A stretch of 33,993 bases of DNA, from the NCBI GenBank assembly GCA_003427395.1, contig BFEA01000023.1, positions 4,111,360-4,145,352 of the forward strand. Reading direction: 5' to 3'. The DNA is from Chara braunii (Eukaryota; Streptophyta; Charophyceae; Charales; Characeae). Numbering within the stretch: the first letter of the stretch is position 1; every line of letters begins with the position of its first letter. The notes below the pieces were generated by a model. It saw only the letters and a program-made list of their open reading frames with translations. It was not told the DNA's origin and made no database searches. Shown here piece after piece: positions 8,896-16,385 of the stretch. The position numbers and the translations under genes were made by a program.

Positions 8896-9100
8896 TGTAG
8901 ACAGGGAAGGAGATGTTGTTAGCAGACCTGAACATGACCCCAAATACCCGTGTAGACAGACTCGAAGAAGACGAGAGGAGGAGATTCCCGCACGTGAAAC
9001 AGAGGAAGGAGATGCTAGCACACCAACACATGACCCCAAATATCCCTGTAGACAAGAATCGAGGAAGACAGAGGGAAATTCCAGCACTTGCCACGAGAAC
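8896..9100. repeat. 96-bp tandem repeat with a shared open frame
   Basis: ACATGACCCCAAATA recurs at 8932 and 9028, exactly 32 codons apart. Both units contain GGAAGGAGATG and TGTAGACA blocks. In the frame open from 8882 to 9133 both encode HDPKYPCRQ. It might be a fragment of an exon, but no start context, splice logic or homologue is evident. Confidence 0.7.
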
Positions 9101-9304
9101 CCAAACACCAATGCAGAGAGAACAACAGTGTGAGAGGATGGGAAAAAAGGTCCAAAGAGACAGTCCTGCAGGGTCAGTTTATTTGGCTCCAGCCCTTCAC
9201 ACAATGTACACATTCATACTTCGAAGTGTAAACCTACCCACGCAAACCGGCCTGATTTCTGCTACAATAGCACGAACTTACCACCCGTGGGACCTAACAC
9301 TTAA

Positions 9305-9455
9305 ACCACCAGTACTTCCTAAAGTCGTGCCCGTTAACGCTATGCAATTTTAGGAAACGTACGGGCCACTACAGGAGCGCCCAAATTCATCCGACTAGAA
9401 ACGTTTCTACTCTATTTTTTTTCCACGGCCGATAGCTGGGCCAAGTACTGGTGGT
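9305..9455. mobile_element. MITE family C, copy 2 (151 bp, TTAA-flanked)
   Basis: The cleanest copy: ACCACCAGTACTTCC.. and ..GGCCAAGTACTGGTGGT, bounded by TTAA at 9301-9304 and 9456-9459, with unrelated bases beyond. The interior matches 7823-7942. A TTAA duplication is the hallmark of piggyBac-type transposition; assignment is by that feature only. Confidence 0.82.
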
Positions 9456-9472
9456 TTAAGACTAAGAGGCAT

Positions 9473-10190
9473 TGGATCAGATCACGGGGCAAGACACAAC
9501 AGTGGATCTGGCTCATGCATTTTCCATCTAGACCTTTTTTTTTTTTTTTTTTTTTTTTTTTTGAAAGGGCTACGCCACACTCTGCTGCAGTGCAATACAG
9601 AGGCAACACTGGAGGGATCGAGTAAGCGAGCTTACCCGTATGACCCCTCCGTGCCCCAGAAAAAAATAAATTATGATCTTGTGGTCCGATGGACCACGGA
9701 AATGCTCTGCAGGGTATTTCGATTGTATGTGACCATAGGCTAAGGCGTACCATCCCCTGTCTGACGCGTGCACCCCTGGCCTAAATATTCATTGGGTTGT
9801 GCAGCTTGTGCTACAATCCACAAACTTACCATCAGTACCTCCACGTTTTTTTAAGGCCGTTAACGCGGAGGCTGAATCGGTGCGCCGCGCGGGTCCATAT
9901 GCATTTGCATCAAAGCCTCCCCAGAAGGGGTGGGGGGCTAAGACCCCCTGGTGGATCAGATCAAGGGGCAAGACACTGACTCGTGCAATTTCCATCTACG
10001 CTTTTCATTCCCGACGGAAGGCTCTGCAGGGTATTTCGATTGTACGTGAGGATAGGCTGAGGCGTACCATCCCCTGTCTGGCGCGTGCACCACTTGCCTA
10101 AATAGTAAATATTCATTTTCAATTGTACGTGACCATAGGCTGCGGCATACCATCCCCCCGCTCTGACACGTGGATCCCTGGCCTAAATAT
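9473..10190. repeat. Duplicated segments around TTTCGATTGTAYGTGA
   Basis: GGATCAGATCA(C/A)GGGGCAAGACA occurs at 9473 and 9955. GGGTATTTCGATTGTA.GTGA followed by ATAGGCT..GGCGTACCATCCCC occurs at 9711 and 10028, and a third partial copy begins at 10120 (CAATTGTACGTGACCATAGG). A T tract lies at 9535-9562. The parts look like pieces of one unidentified, repeatedly duplicated element. Confidence 0.65.
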
Positions 10191-10313
10191 TTGTTCCTGT
10201 GAAAAGGCTGTAAAAGATTTCAGAAGTGAACCCCCAACTCAAAGTTCTGCTTTTCTTTTCTTTGTATTGTGAGGGTTGATTAGAGTCCACAAATGTTAAG
10301 TCTGTTATCCGGG

Positions 10314-10424
10314 CTACCGTCTTTACCCGAATATAGTGCCCTGTCATTATGACTGCATCTAGACTGAAAGTTCCACCAAATACAGCTATGATGACCGGGC
10401 GTTCTATTCGAGTGGAGGTGGTAG
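10314..10424. mobile_element. MITE family B, copy at 10.3 kb
   Basis: CTACCGTCTTTACCCGAATA and, inverted, CTACCACCTCCACTCGAATA form the ends. The interior has GTCATTATGACTGCATC, AGACTGAAAGTTCCACC and TACAGCTATGATGACCGG, which pair with each other. Confidence 0.82.
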
Positions 10425-10865
10425 CAACAGCCTGACTGGCCCTGACACTACGGTCAAAGTGCAGCTGGGCAGCGATCCAAGTATTTTACGGGGGACGACG
10501 TCCCATTCTCAATTGGCCAGGATTGAGAATGGTGTGTAGCAGTGAAAACACCCACATCTGCACAGCGATGTCGTGCAATCCCACAGTCAGTGCTTTTTTT
10601 CCTAACGAATAACTATCGCCACATCATGTTTTCGAGTTTCAGTCCGCAACAAAAAACCAGAACTCGGAAGCACATTTGTGAGATTAGACCGCAAACGGCG
10701 CAAAGAAAAAAGAAAAGAGTTTTTGACAACAAAAATGTTCACCGGGCTAGCTCAGCTTGCATAACAATGAACTGTTGAAAAACGACCTTAGAAAGGTACA
10801 TGCAATCACCTCTGCATGAAGTAAATCAAAATTCTTGCACTTATCCAATCCTTTTTGCTAGCGGG

Positions 10866-10866
<1 letters not shown>
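10425..10866. other. No recognised gene
   Basis: Ordinary-composition DNA; GTTCACCGGGCTAGCTCAGC near 10738 vaguely resembles a SINE A box but has no B box partner. Confidence 0.5.

Positions 10867-10867
<1 letters not shown>

Positions 10868-10931
<64 letters not shown>
10868..10931. repeat. (CT)n microsatellite, about 64 bp
   Basis: Uninterrupted CT repeats. Confidence 0.98.
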
Positions 10932-10935
<4 letters not shown>

Positions 10936-11283
10936 ACCTGGCCTTCTTACCAGTGTTTTGGACATCCAGTACGCACCCTGTATCACCTAACATGACAATC
11001 GCAACACACCAAATCTGCTTTAGCAGTGATTTCGACATCCATTAGCACGTTGTAGTTCCTATAGCAACAAACTTAAACTGCAGGTTAGGCTTCATATAGC
11101 AACAAACCTAACCTTCACAATTCGTTTCCTGTATAGCAACCCGCAGGTTACATTTCCTACAAGCAGCGACCCGAAACCTGCAACGTACCCAAGCAACACA
11201 CCACACCCTCCGAAAAGATTAAAAGATAAAAAAAAAAAAAATCGACATGGACCCAATGATGTATCAGGTTGCGTTCAAAGACC
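10932..11283. other. No recognised gene; degenerate TATAGCAAC repeats
   Basis: TATAGCAACAAACYTAA recurs at about 11059 and 11096, with TATAGCAACCCGCAGG at 11133. No protein or RNA gene recognised. Confidence 0.5.
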
Positions 11284-11415
11284 GACTCCAGTTCCCTCTC
11301 CGACTACAAGCACGTAAAACCTGTGTCTTCAATTCGAGGGAGGGAGAATGACTCCAGTTCCCTCTCCGACTACAAGCACGTAAAACCTGTGTCTTCAATT
11401 CGAGGGAGGGAGAAT
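11284..11415. repeat. 66-bp perfect tandem duplication
   Basis: GACTCCAGTTCCCTCTCCGA starts both 11284-11349 and 11350-11415; the units are identical as read. Confidence 0.96.
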
Positions 11416-11683
11416 GAGTGAAACGCGGCTACCCGCTAGCTGATCACATCGTACCAGTTGGGGCCCATATCTACAATCGGGGGAGAACAAGTAGAACGCC
11501 TGTCTTCTATTCGGTGAAGAACAAGTAAACCATTTGTTTCCTATTCAGGGAAGGAGCGTGTCTTCCATCCGAGCAGGAAGAAAAAGTAAATCGCATTCCT
11601 GCCCGTATTTGGTGAAGGACAACGCGCTCCAGATTCAAGAATTAAATCCAATCCTGTTTGCTACTGGGACCAGGCCCCAGGTC
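11416..11683. other. Degenerate repeats around TCTTCYATTCGG
   Basis: Several phrases such as GTCTTCTATTCGGTGAAG, TTCCTATTCAGGGAAGG and CCGTATTTGGTGAAGGAC recall MITE family B ends but form no complete element. Confidence 0.45.
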
Positions 11684-11847
11684 GGCAAAAGGCTAGACTC
11701 ACTCTAATCTGGCAGAGCTCACCTCGGGAGCAGTGTGGGGCCTGATCCTTCAACTGCTGGCGGATGGCAAAAGGCTAGACTCACTCTAATCTGGCAGAGC
11801 TCACCTCGGGAGCAGTGTGGGGCCTGATCCTTCAACTGCTGGCGGAC
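11684..11847. repeat. 82-bp perfect tandem duplication
   Basis: GGCAAAAGGCTAGACTCACT starts both 11684-11765 and 11766-11847; no difference seen. Confidence 0.96.
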
Positions 11848-11948
11848 TGGATTGGGGCTGAGACCCTCTCAAAGACACCATGGAAGAAACTGAATTTGAG
11901 ATCGCAATTCCAAGCACTGGGCTGTGGTGTAAACCGACAGATAACTCA

Positions 11949-12192
11949 GGGCATACTCACACTACAGTCTTCACCCGAATAGAACGCCCGGTCACTATCG
12001 CTGAATCTAGACTGCCGGTCATTATCGCTGTATCTAGACATAAAGTTGCCCCATATACAGCTATAATGATGGGAGATGGTAGGGACTTTTTCTACTATGC
12101 TGTGGACGTGATTGCAGTCAGATTCATCCAAGTCGGGCTGCAATTGCGGTCAGATACACTCAGGAAAGTGCTACTGTAGTGCGAGTATGCCC
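11949..12192. mobile_element. MITE family A, copy 2, containing a family B element
   Basis: Ends GGGCATACTCACACTAC and ..GTAGTGCGAGTATGCCC; flanks are TCA and TCC, one mismatch. Inside, from 11966, lies family B sequence (CTTCACCCGAATAGAACGCC, GTCACTATCGCTGAATC, TACAGCTATAATGA), followed by family A interior (GCAATTGCGGTCAGATACA). This looks like B inserted into A. No coding capacity. Confidence 0.75.
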
Positions 12193-12562
12193 TCCGAGAA
12201 GGTGATCTACCAAATGTTTTGGGGACAAAGGATTTCTGCAGCCAAACAACGGATTTTTTATGCCTCCTCTCTTTTTGTTTTTGAAAGGGCGACCACCTTG
12301 AGATAATCATCGTGAATGTATCGGGCCGCAGTCACGAGAGATACATTCATTCCGGAAAGTGCTACGTAATTCAGAAATTTCATTTCCTCCCTTTTTTGAA
12401 GTTTTTTCTCTCGTTTTTTTTTTTTGAAATAACTGCGCGGGTGACTGCTGCACAGTTTCGAATTGGCAGGAACAACAGTCCACTGCAAGCTTGGGCGAAG
12501 ACCAGTTCGCAACTGCAAGAAAAACAGTAAGGTGGGCGCACGACGGCCTACCGGGGCTGTCG

Positions 12563-12597
<35 letters not shown>
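12563..12597. repeat. (GTT)n microsatellite
   Basis: About eleven GTT units inside the fold-back element; it generates glutamine, asparagine or cysteine runs in spurious frames. Confidence 0.96.
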
Positions 12598-12812
12598 TTC
12601 TTTTTCTTTTTTTTCCGCACCTCTGGCAAAAACAGGAGGTGGCAGTCGTGTTTTTGTTTGTTTGTTTTTTTTGCACCACCTTTGGCAAAAACAAGAGGTG
12701 GCAGTCGTGTTTTCTTTTTTTTTTTTTGCACCTTCCAACTTTTTAACTTTTTTTCCACATCTGCGACTTTTTTTTTTTTCTTTCCACGCCTGCTTATGCC
12801 ACGGCAGCGCAG

Positions 12813-12930
12813 TCTAGGCCACACCCGTGGCTGGGCCATGGCCGAGATGTCTTGGCCACGCCCATGGCTGGGCCACGGCCGAGATGTCTAGGCCACCCCC
12901 GCGGCTGGGCCGCGGCTGAGATGCGTAGGC
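12813..12930. repeat. 37-bp minisatellite, about three copies
   Basis: GCCGAGATGT recurs at 12841 and 12878, and GCTGAGATGC at 12915, each with GGCCAC and GGCTGGGCC blocks. The unit resembles the reverse complement of the 36-bp repeat at 3-177. Confidence 0.88.
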
Positions 12931-13226
12931 CACAACCCTGCGGAAACGAGCCAAAACTGGGAGGGCCTGCCACCGGTAACTGCTCCCAGGCCAGGCCACC
13001 GGTGTGGCCTAGACAGCTAGGCCATGGCAGGCGCAGGAAAAAAAAAGAAAAAAAAAAACACAACCGCCACCTCCCGTTTTTGCCAATTACTGAACCGGTA
13101 GGGCATCGTGCTCCCACCTTACTGTTTTTCTTGCAGTTTCGAACTGGTCTTCGCCCAAGCTTGCAGTGCACTGTTGTTCCTGCCAATTCGAAACTGTGCA
13201 GCGGTCACAGGCGCAGTCGTCTCTCA

Positions 13227-13409
13227 TTTTTTTTTCTTTCCCCTCTGTGTTTTAGAAAGGGCGACGGCCTTGAGATATCATTATCGAACTGACCGGCCAT
13301 AGGTAAAATTCAGAGCTACAGTATTTTACTCATCTGCTTCCATTGGAGTTCGAACTCAGGTCTGCATTCCAAAGGTCAGCGGTGTACGGCTAGGCCAGTT
13401 AGGGTCGAC
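13227..13409 (-). mobile_element. tRNA-derived SINE, minus strand (second copy)
   Basis: On the minus strand: head GTCGACCCTAACTGGCC, A-box region CCTAGCCGTACACC, B box TGAGTTCGAACTCC, and 3' end GGCCGTCGCCCTTTCTAAAA leading to an A-rich tail (13227-13245). Same family as 6158-6348. Its head touches the left arm of the overlapping fold-back sequence at 13405. Confidence 0.78.
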
Positions 13410-13977
13410 ACCACTACAAAACCCTTAGATGTAAGGTTATAACCGTTCCACCCCTCCCTAATCACGAAGAAAAAGAAGTCCAACTTGTTTTCACATTCGC
13501 GGCCGTAAGGGCAGGCCCTACAAAAGTAAGGACTCCCCAGCCAAAACTGAACTTAACATAAGGACTGCCGCGGTGGTGACTTGGGGCCTCGTTCCACGCC
13601 ACTTATAAATTATCATTGTAAGGGCGCCCTAACTGGGCCAGGGTGATTAATTTACCCTAACTTTTTTTTTCGTTCCACAGCCCGTGAGGAAGACCCTACA
13701 CTCACCCGCCATTACATCTCAGGTGAGGAGGGCCGGGTGTCAGGACCTCTACCTGTCGGGCAAAATGTAGGGTCCCACCCTTACATTTCTAGTCACCTCC
13801 GAGGGCTCCCTAAAGATTTTTGTCCTTTTGCCTGGGCCGCCCTTATTTTGTAAGGGCGGACCCTACCAGCCGAGAATGTGAAAACAGGCTCAGGGATTGA
13901 TTTTGTTGTCATTAGGGAGTGGTGGAACGATGATTTTGTAAGGATCCTTACATTTGTAGTGGTGTCAAACGAGGCCC
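13405..13977. mobile_element. Fold-back element with GACACCACTACAAA ends
   Basis: Left arm 13406-13536 (CGACACCACTACAAAACCC, GTTCCACCCCTCCCTAAT, TGTTTTCACATTC) pairs inverted with right arm 13797-13977 (ATTAGGGAGTGGTGGAAC, GAATGTGAAAACAG, TTGTAGTGGTGTCAAACGAG). The right end reads GAGGCCC followed by TTG. It overlaps rather than nests with the 13584-14906 element. The left terminus may be truncated by the SINE. Confidence 0.7.
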
Positions 13978-14906
13978 TTGAAAGTAGGAGGTGGCACCCA
14001 CACATCCGCCAAAAAAAACTTTTTTTTTTTTTTTTGCTTTGTTTTTGACGTCCACGTGTGTCGTGGGCATTCCTGGTCCAACGGCGGTGTTGACCGGTAG
14101 ACCGCAGGGCAACAGTCCCATTGCAACCTCCAATGGCCGTCCAGTGCCCCACCTGTGCCCCCGCAGTCCCTACGGTTTGCCATTTCGGCCGGCGTTTGGA
14201 GGCGACTGTTAAAGGGGTCCGTGCGGAGGCGGGTGAGATGGCCGTTGGTGGTCTTGGGTCCGTGTGGAGGCGAATGAGATGGCCATGCAGTGCCCCACCA
14301 GTGCCATCCTCGCGGTCTGTCTGCGGTCTGTCTGCCAACAGGGCGAGTCTCCTCATCGCCGCCTCATCCCTTCAGCCGCCGTTCATACCAGAACTCCCTT
14401 GGGAAAACACGCCACACAGCAGCCACGTGAAGCCACATGCCGTGCCATGACCGTAGAGTATTGGCACATGCAACATCGAAATCGCGCACGCAAGGACTCT
14501 AGAATGCAATTTGTGCGAAGCAAACTGGTGGTGCAGAATTTGAATTCGAATGGCGAGGGTTCGCGTGCACGTTCTCCTTGTGGGCGGATGTTATCGCGCA
14601 CCCAGATCACGGCCCCACCTGGCTTTGGGCCTGGCTTTGGGATGAGGCTGGACCGGGTGTCCCACGGGCCCAAAGGTGGTGGACACGATTTGGTCTGGCG
14701 CAACTGTGAGTTGGGCATTCGGATTCCTCTTTCGGCCGCTTAGAACGCAAATGGAGGCACCTGAAACGTAAGTGCGCCTAAGTGTAGGGTTTTTGTAAGT
14801 GGTTGTGGAACGAAAAACGGGGTAAGGGAAAATTAATCACTTTCTCATCATAGGCGCCCTTACAAAGTAAGGAGTAAGGATTTTGTAGTGGTGTCGAACC
14901 AGGCCC
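13584..14906. mobile_element. GGGCC-ended TIR element (1.3 kb, TTG duplication)
   Basis: Left end GGGCCTCGTTCCACGCCAC and right end (inward) GGGCCTGGTTCGACACCAC match at 16 of 19 bases, and TTG flanks both (13581-13583, 14907-14909). Further arm pairing: GGGCGCCCTAAC/AGGCGCCCTTAC, GATTAATTTACCC/AAAATTAATCAC and TTCGTTCCACA/TGTGGAACGAA. The interior (13980-14790) includes a diverged direct repeat (CAGTGCCCCACC at 14140 and 14288). I recognise no transposase in the long frames here. Confidence 0.75.
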
Positions 14907-14912
14907 TTGGTA

Positions 14913-15136
14913 GGATTTCATTTTTACTTTTGAGTCTGGATTCGATGAAATTTCATCAGACCAACTGGCCTAGCTCAGTTGGTAGGCCCCTGAACTTTGG
15001 ACATACAGACTTTAGTTCGAACTCCACTGGAAACAGATGGTAGAAATTTCATTTTACTTCCATCTGAATTCGAGCTTACGCCTGTATTTCGAAATTTCAT
15101 GGGTGTACCGACTGAGGTAGGCCCGCCGGTCCCCGC
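14913..15136. mobile_element. Cluster of SINE fragments in both orientations
   Basis: 14960-15045 is a plus-strand head (CCAACTGGCCTAGCTCAGTT, B box TAGTTCGAACTCC). 15058-15136 is the same head on the minus strand (GGCGGGCCTACCTCAGTCGG, B box AAGCTCGAATTC). 14913-14952 looks like a further minus-strand fragment. The heads face away from each other around TAGAAATTTCATTTTACTT. Confidence 0.68.
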
Positions 15137-15239
15137 TAGTTTTCGAATGCCAGACTGGTCACTTTCACTTTGCCAGCTGAATTCACCCTACAGGACTCGA
15201 GCTTCATGAGTTGAAGATGCGCGCCCTCCGGTAGGTGCC

Positions 15240-15362
15240 CCGACTACTCTTCTCCTTTCTCTTCCTTTTTTTAGTCTTTTCTTTTCTGTTTTTGGTTCTC
15301 TTTTTTCCCCTCTTCCTTTTTCTTTTCTTTTCTTTTCTTTTTTCGGTTCTCGTTTTTCCCCG
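15240..15362. repeat. Pyrimidine-rich (CTTTT)n tract
   Basis: Almost only C and T, with repeated TTTTC/CTTTT units. Its minus-strand lysine/arginine frame is an artefact. Confidence 0.9.
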
Positions 15363-15413
15363 AATGGACATTTCGATCAACATCATGCTATACGGAAAGC
15401 AAACCAATGTCCC

Positions 15414-15640
15414 GAGGCCAAGTCCCACTTCCCCGTATCCTTCATTTCTGACCCTAGATTGCAATCCTTCACTTCTGACCCTTGATTGCAGAGATTTATG
15501 GTCAGAAACGAAGAATTTTGGCAAGTAGGACTTGGCTCCCACAGCCCAGGTCCCACTTACCTGCATTATTTATTTCTGACCCTGGATTACAAAGATCAAC
15601 GGCCAGAAATGAAGAATCCAAGCTAGTGGGACTTGGCCCC
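15414..15640. mobile_element. MITE family G, two joined copies
   Basis: Outer ends GAGGCCAAGTCCCACTTCC and (inward) GGGGCCAAGTCCCACTAGC are inverted. A middle junction (AGTAGGACTTGGCTCCCACA then GCCCAGGTCCCACTTACC) shows a second right/left end pair. Each copy contains CATTTCTGACCCT.GATT and GTCAGAAACGAAGAAT. Other copies: 30124-30219 and 30582-30680. Confidence 0.75.
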
Positions 15641-15738
15641 GAGTTGCGATCCGGGTCTTCACGTGCCGCCTGCTTCCAATGAAACGCGACCTGGAGCAGG
15701 GGCTAACTTTTCTACGAGTTATCGATGGGCCTGGCTCA

Positions 15739-15858
15739 GGGCACACTCACACAAGGACATTTTTCCACATATTTGGATGGAATTGCGGCCGGATACATCA
15801 AGGTATGGTCGTGAATGCGGTCAGATACATTTGAGATACTGCTAGTGTGACTACGCCC
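15739..15858. mobile_element. MITE family A, copy 3 (120 bp, TCA duplication)
   Basis: GGGCACACTCACAC and ..GTGTGACTACGCCC form the ends, flanked by TCA on both sides (15736-15738, 15859-15861). The interior shares GAATTGCGGCCGGATACATC with copies 2 and 4. Confidence 0.83.
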
Positions 15859-15861
15859 TCA

Positions 15862-16020
15862 GTTGGTACACCTACCGGGGTAGTGCAGGAACTGCTGAAA
15901 TACCTGAAATATTGTTAAAAAAAAAAAAAAAAAAAAAACCTGAAATACAGACGCGATCTCGAATCCATACGGAACTGGTTGAGTTAATTTCTGAAACACC
16001 TGGGGCCGGAAATGTTCAAA
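15862..16020. other. Unassigned, with an A tract
   Basis: An A run of about 22 at 15917-15938 lies between two similar phrases (CTGAAATACCTGAAATATTG and CCTGAAATACAGACGCG). No gene. Confidence 0.5.
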
Positions 16021-16032
16021 ATGGCCCTCCGA
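16021..16032. mobile_element. Left end of split MITE H; also LINE 5' target-site duplication
   Basis: ATGGCCCTCCGA here is repeated at 23729-23740 after the LINE A-rich tail and occurs inverted (TCGGAGGGCCAT) at 24014-24025. It is at once the target-site duplication of the LINE and one terminal repeat of the MITE whose body continues at 23741. Confidence 0.75.
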
Positions 16033-16385
16033 GGCGCCGCGAAACGTCGGGTTAGCGCTCAAGCGCTCCGTTCCGTTCCGGTGTCGGCCGGCGGCCGTGA
16101 TTCGCGCGTAAGGCTTTTCCTAGGCTGGCCGCGCTGCTACTTCCTCGTTCACTCCGCCATCGCTGATGGAGCACGAGGGCATGGTCTCACCCACACATCG
16201 TGGGTGCCGCTTGCCGGAGTCACCTGTGCCTTGAAGTAACCCATTTACACCTACAGTCGGTTGGTCACACGGTGGGTTTCACTACAATTGGATATGCACT
16301 CATTGAGAGCGGGTAACTAAACCAAGTTCAGGCGGGTTTAGACGGGTTCTTCTCGGGCTTATTAGAGAGAGAGGATAGGTCGACT
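16033..16385 (+). promoter_or_regulatory. LINE 5' UTR / probable internal promoter
   Basis: The first 180 bases are GC- and CpG-rich (GGCGCCGCGAAACGTCGGG, GGCCGGCGGCCGTGATTCGC), unlike the flanking DNA. LINE promoters lie inside the 5' UTR. The last 100 bases are purine-rich before the ORF1 ATG at 16386. Promoter function is inferred from position. Confidence 0.5.

Larger units (their letters stand above)
12435..13214. mobile_element. Fold-back element, about 120-bp arms
   Basis: The left arm 12435-12554 and right arm 13094-13214 are inverted copies, sharing for example CACAGTTTCGAATTGGCAGG, GCAAGCTTGGGCGAAGACCA and AAAACAGTAAGGTGGG. Pairing resumes further in (AAAACAGGAGGTGGCAGTCG against CACAACCGCCACCTCCCGTT). 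The interior holds a GTT tract and a minisatellite. Arms that long with no transposase suggest a fold-back or Mutator-like non-autonomous element. Flanking duplications were not resolved. Confidence 0.8.

Noticed and set aside
12258-12839. 193-codon minus-strand frame
   Set aside because: Made of lysine and asparagine runs from homopolymer and GTT tracts inside the fold-back element.
13793-14356. 187-codon minus-strand frame
   Set aside because: Crosses the arm of a fold-back element and a poly(T) run; no recognisable domain.
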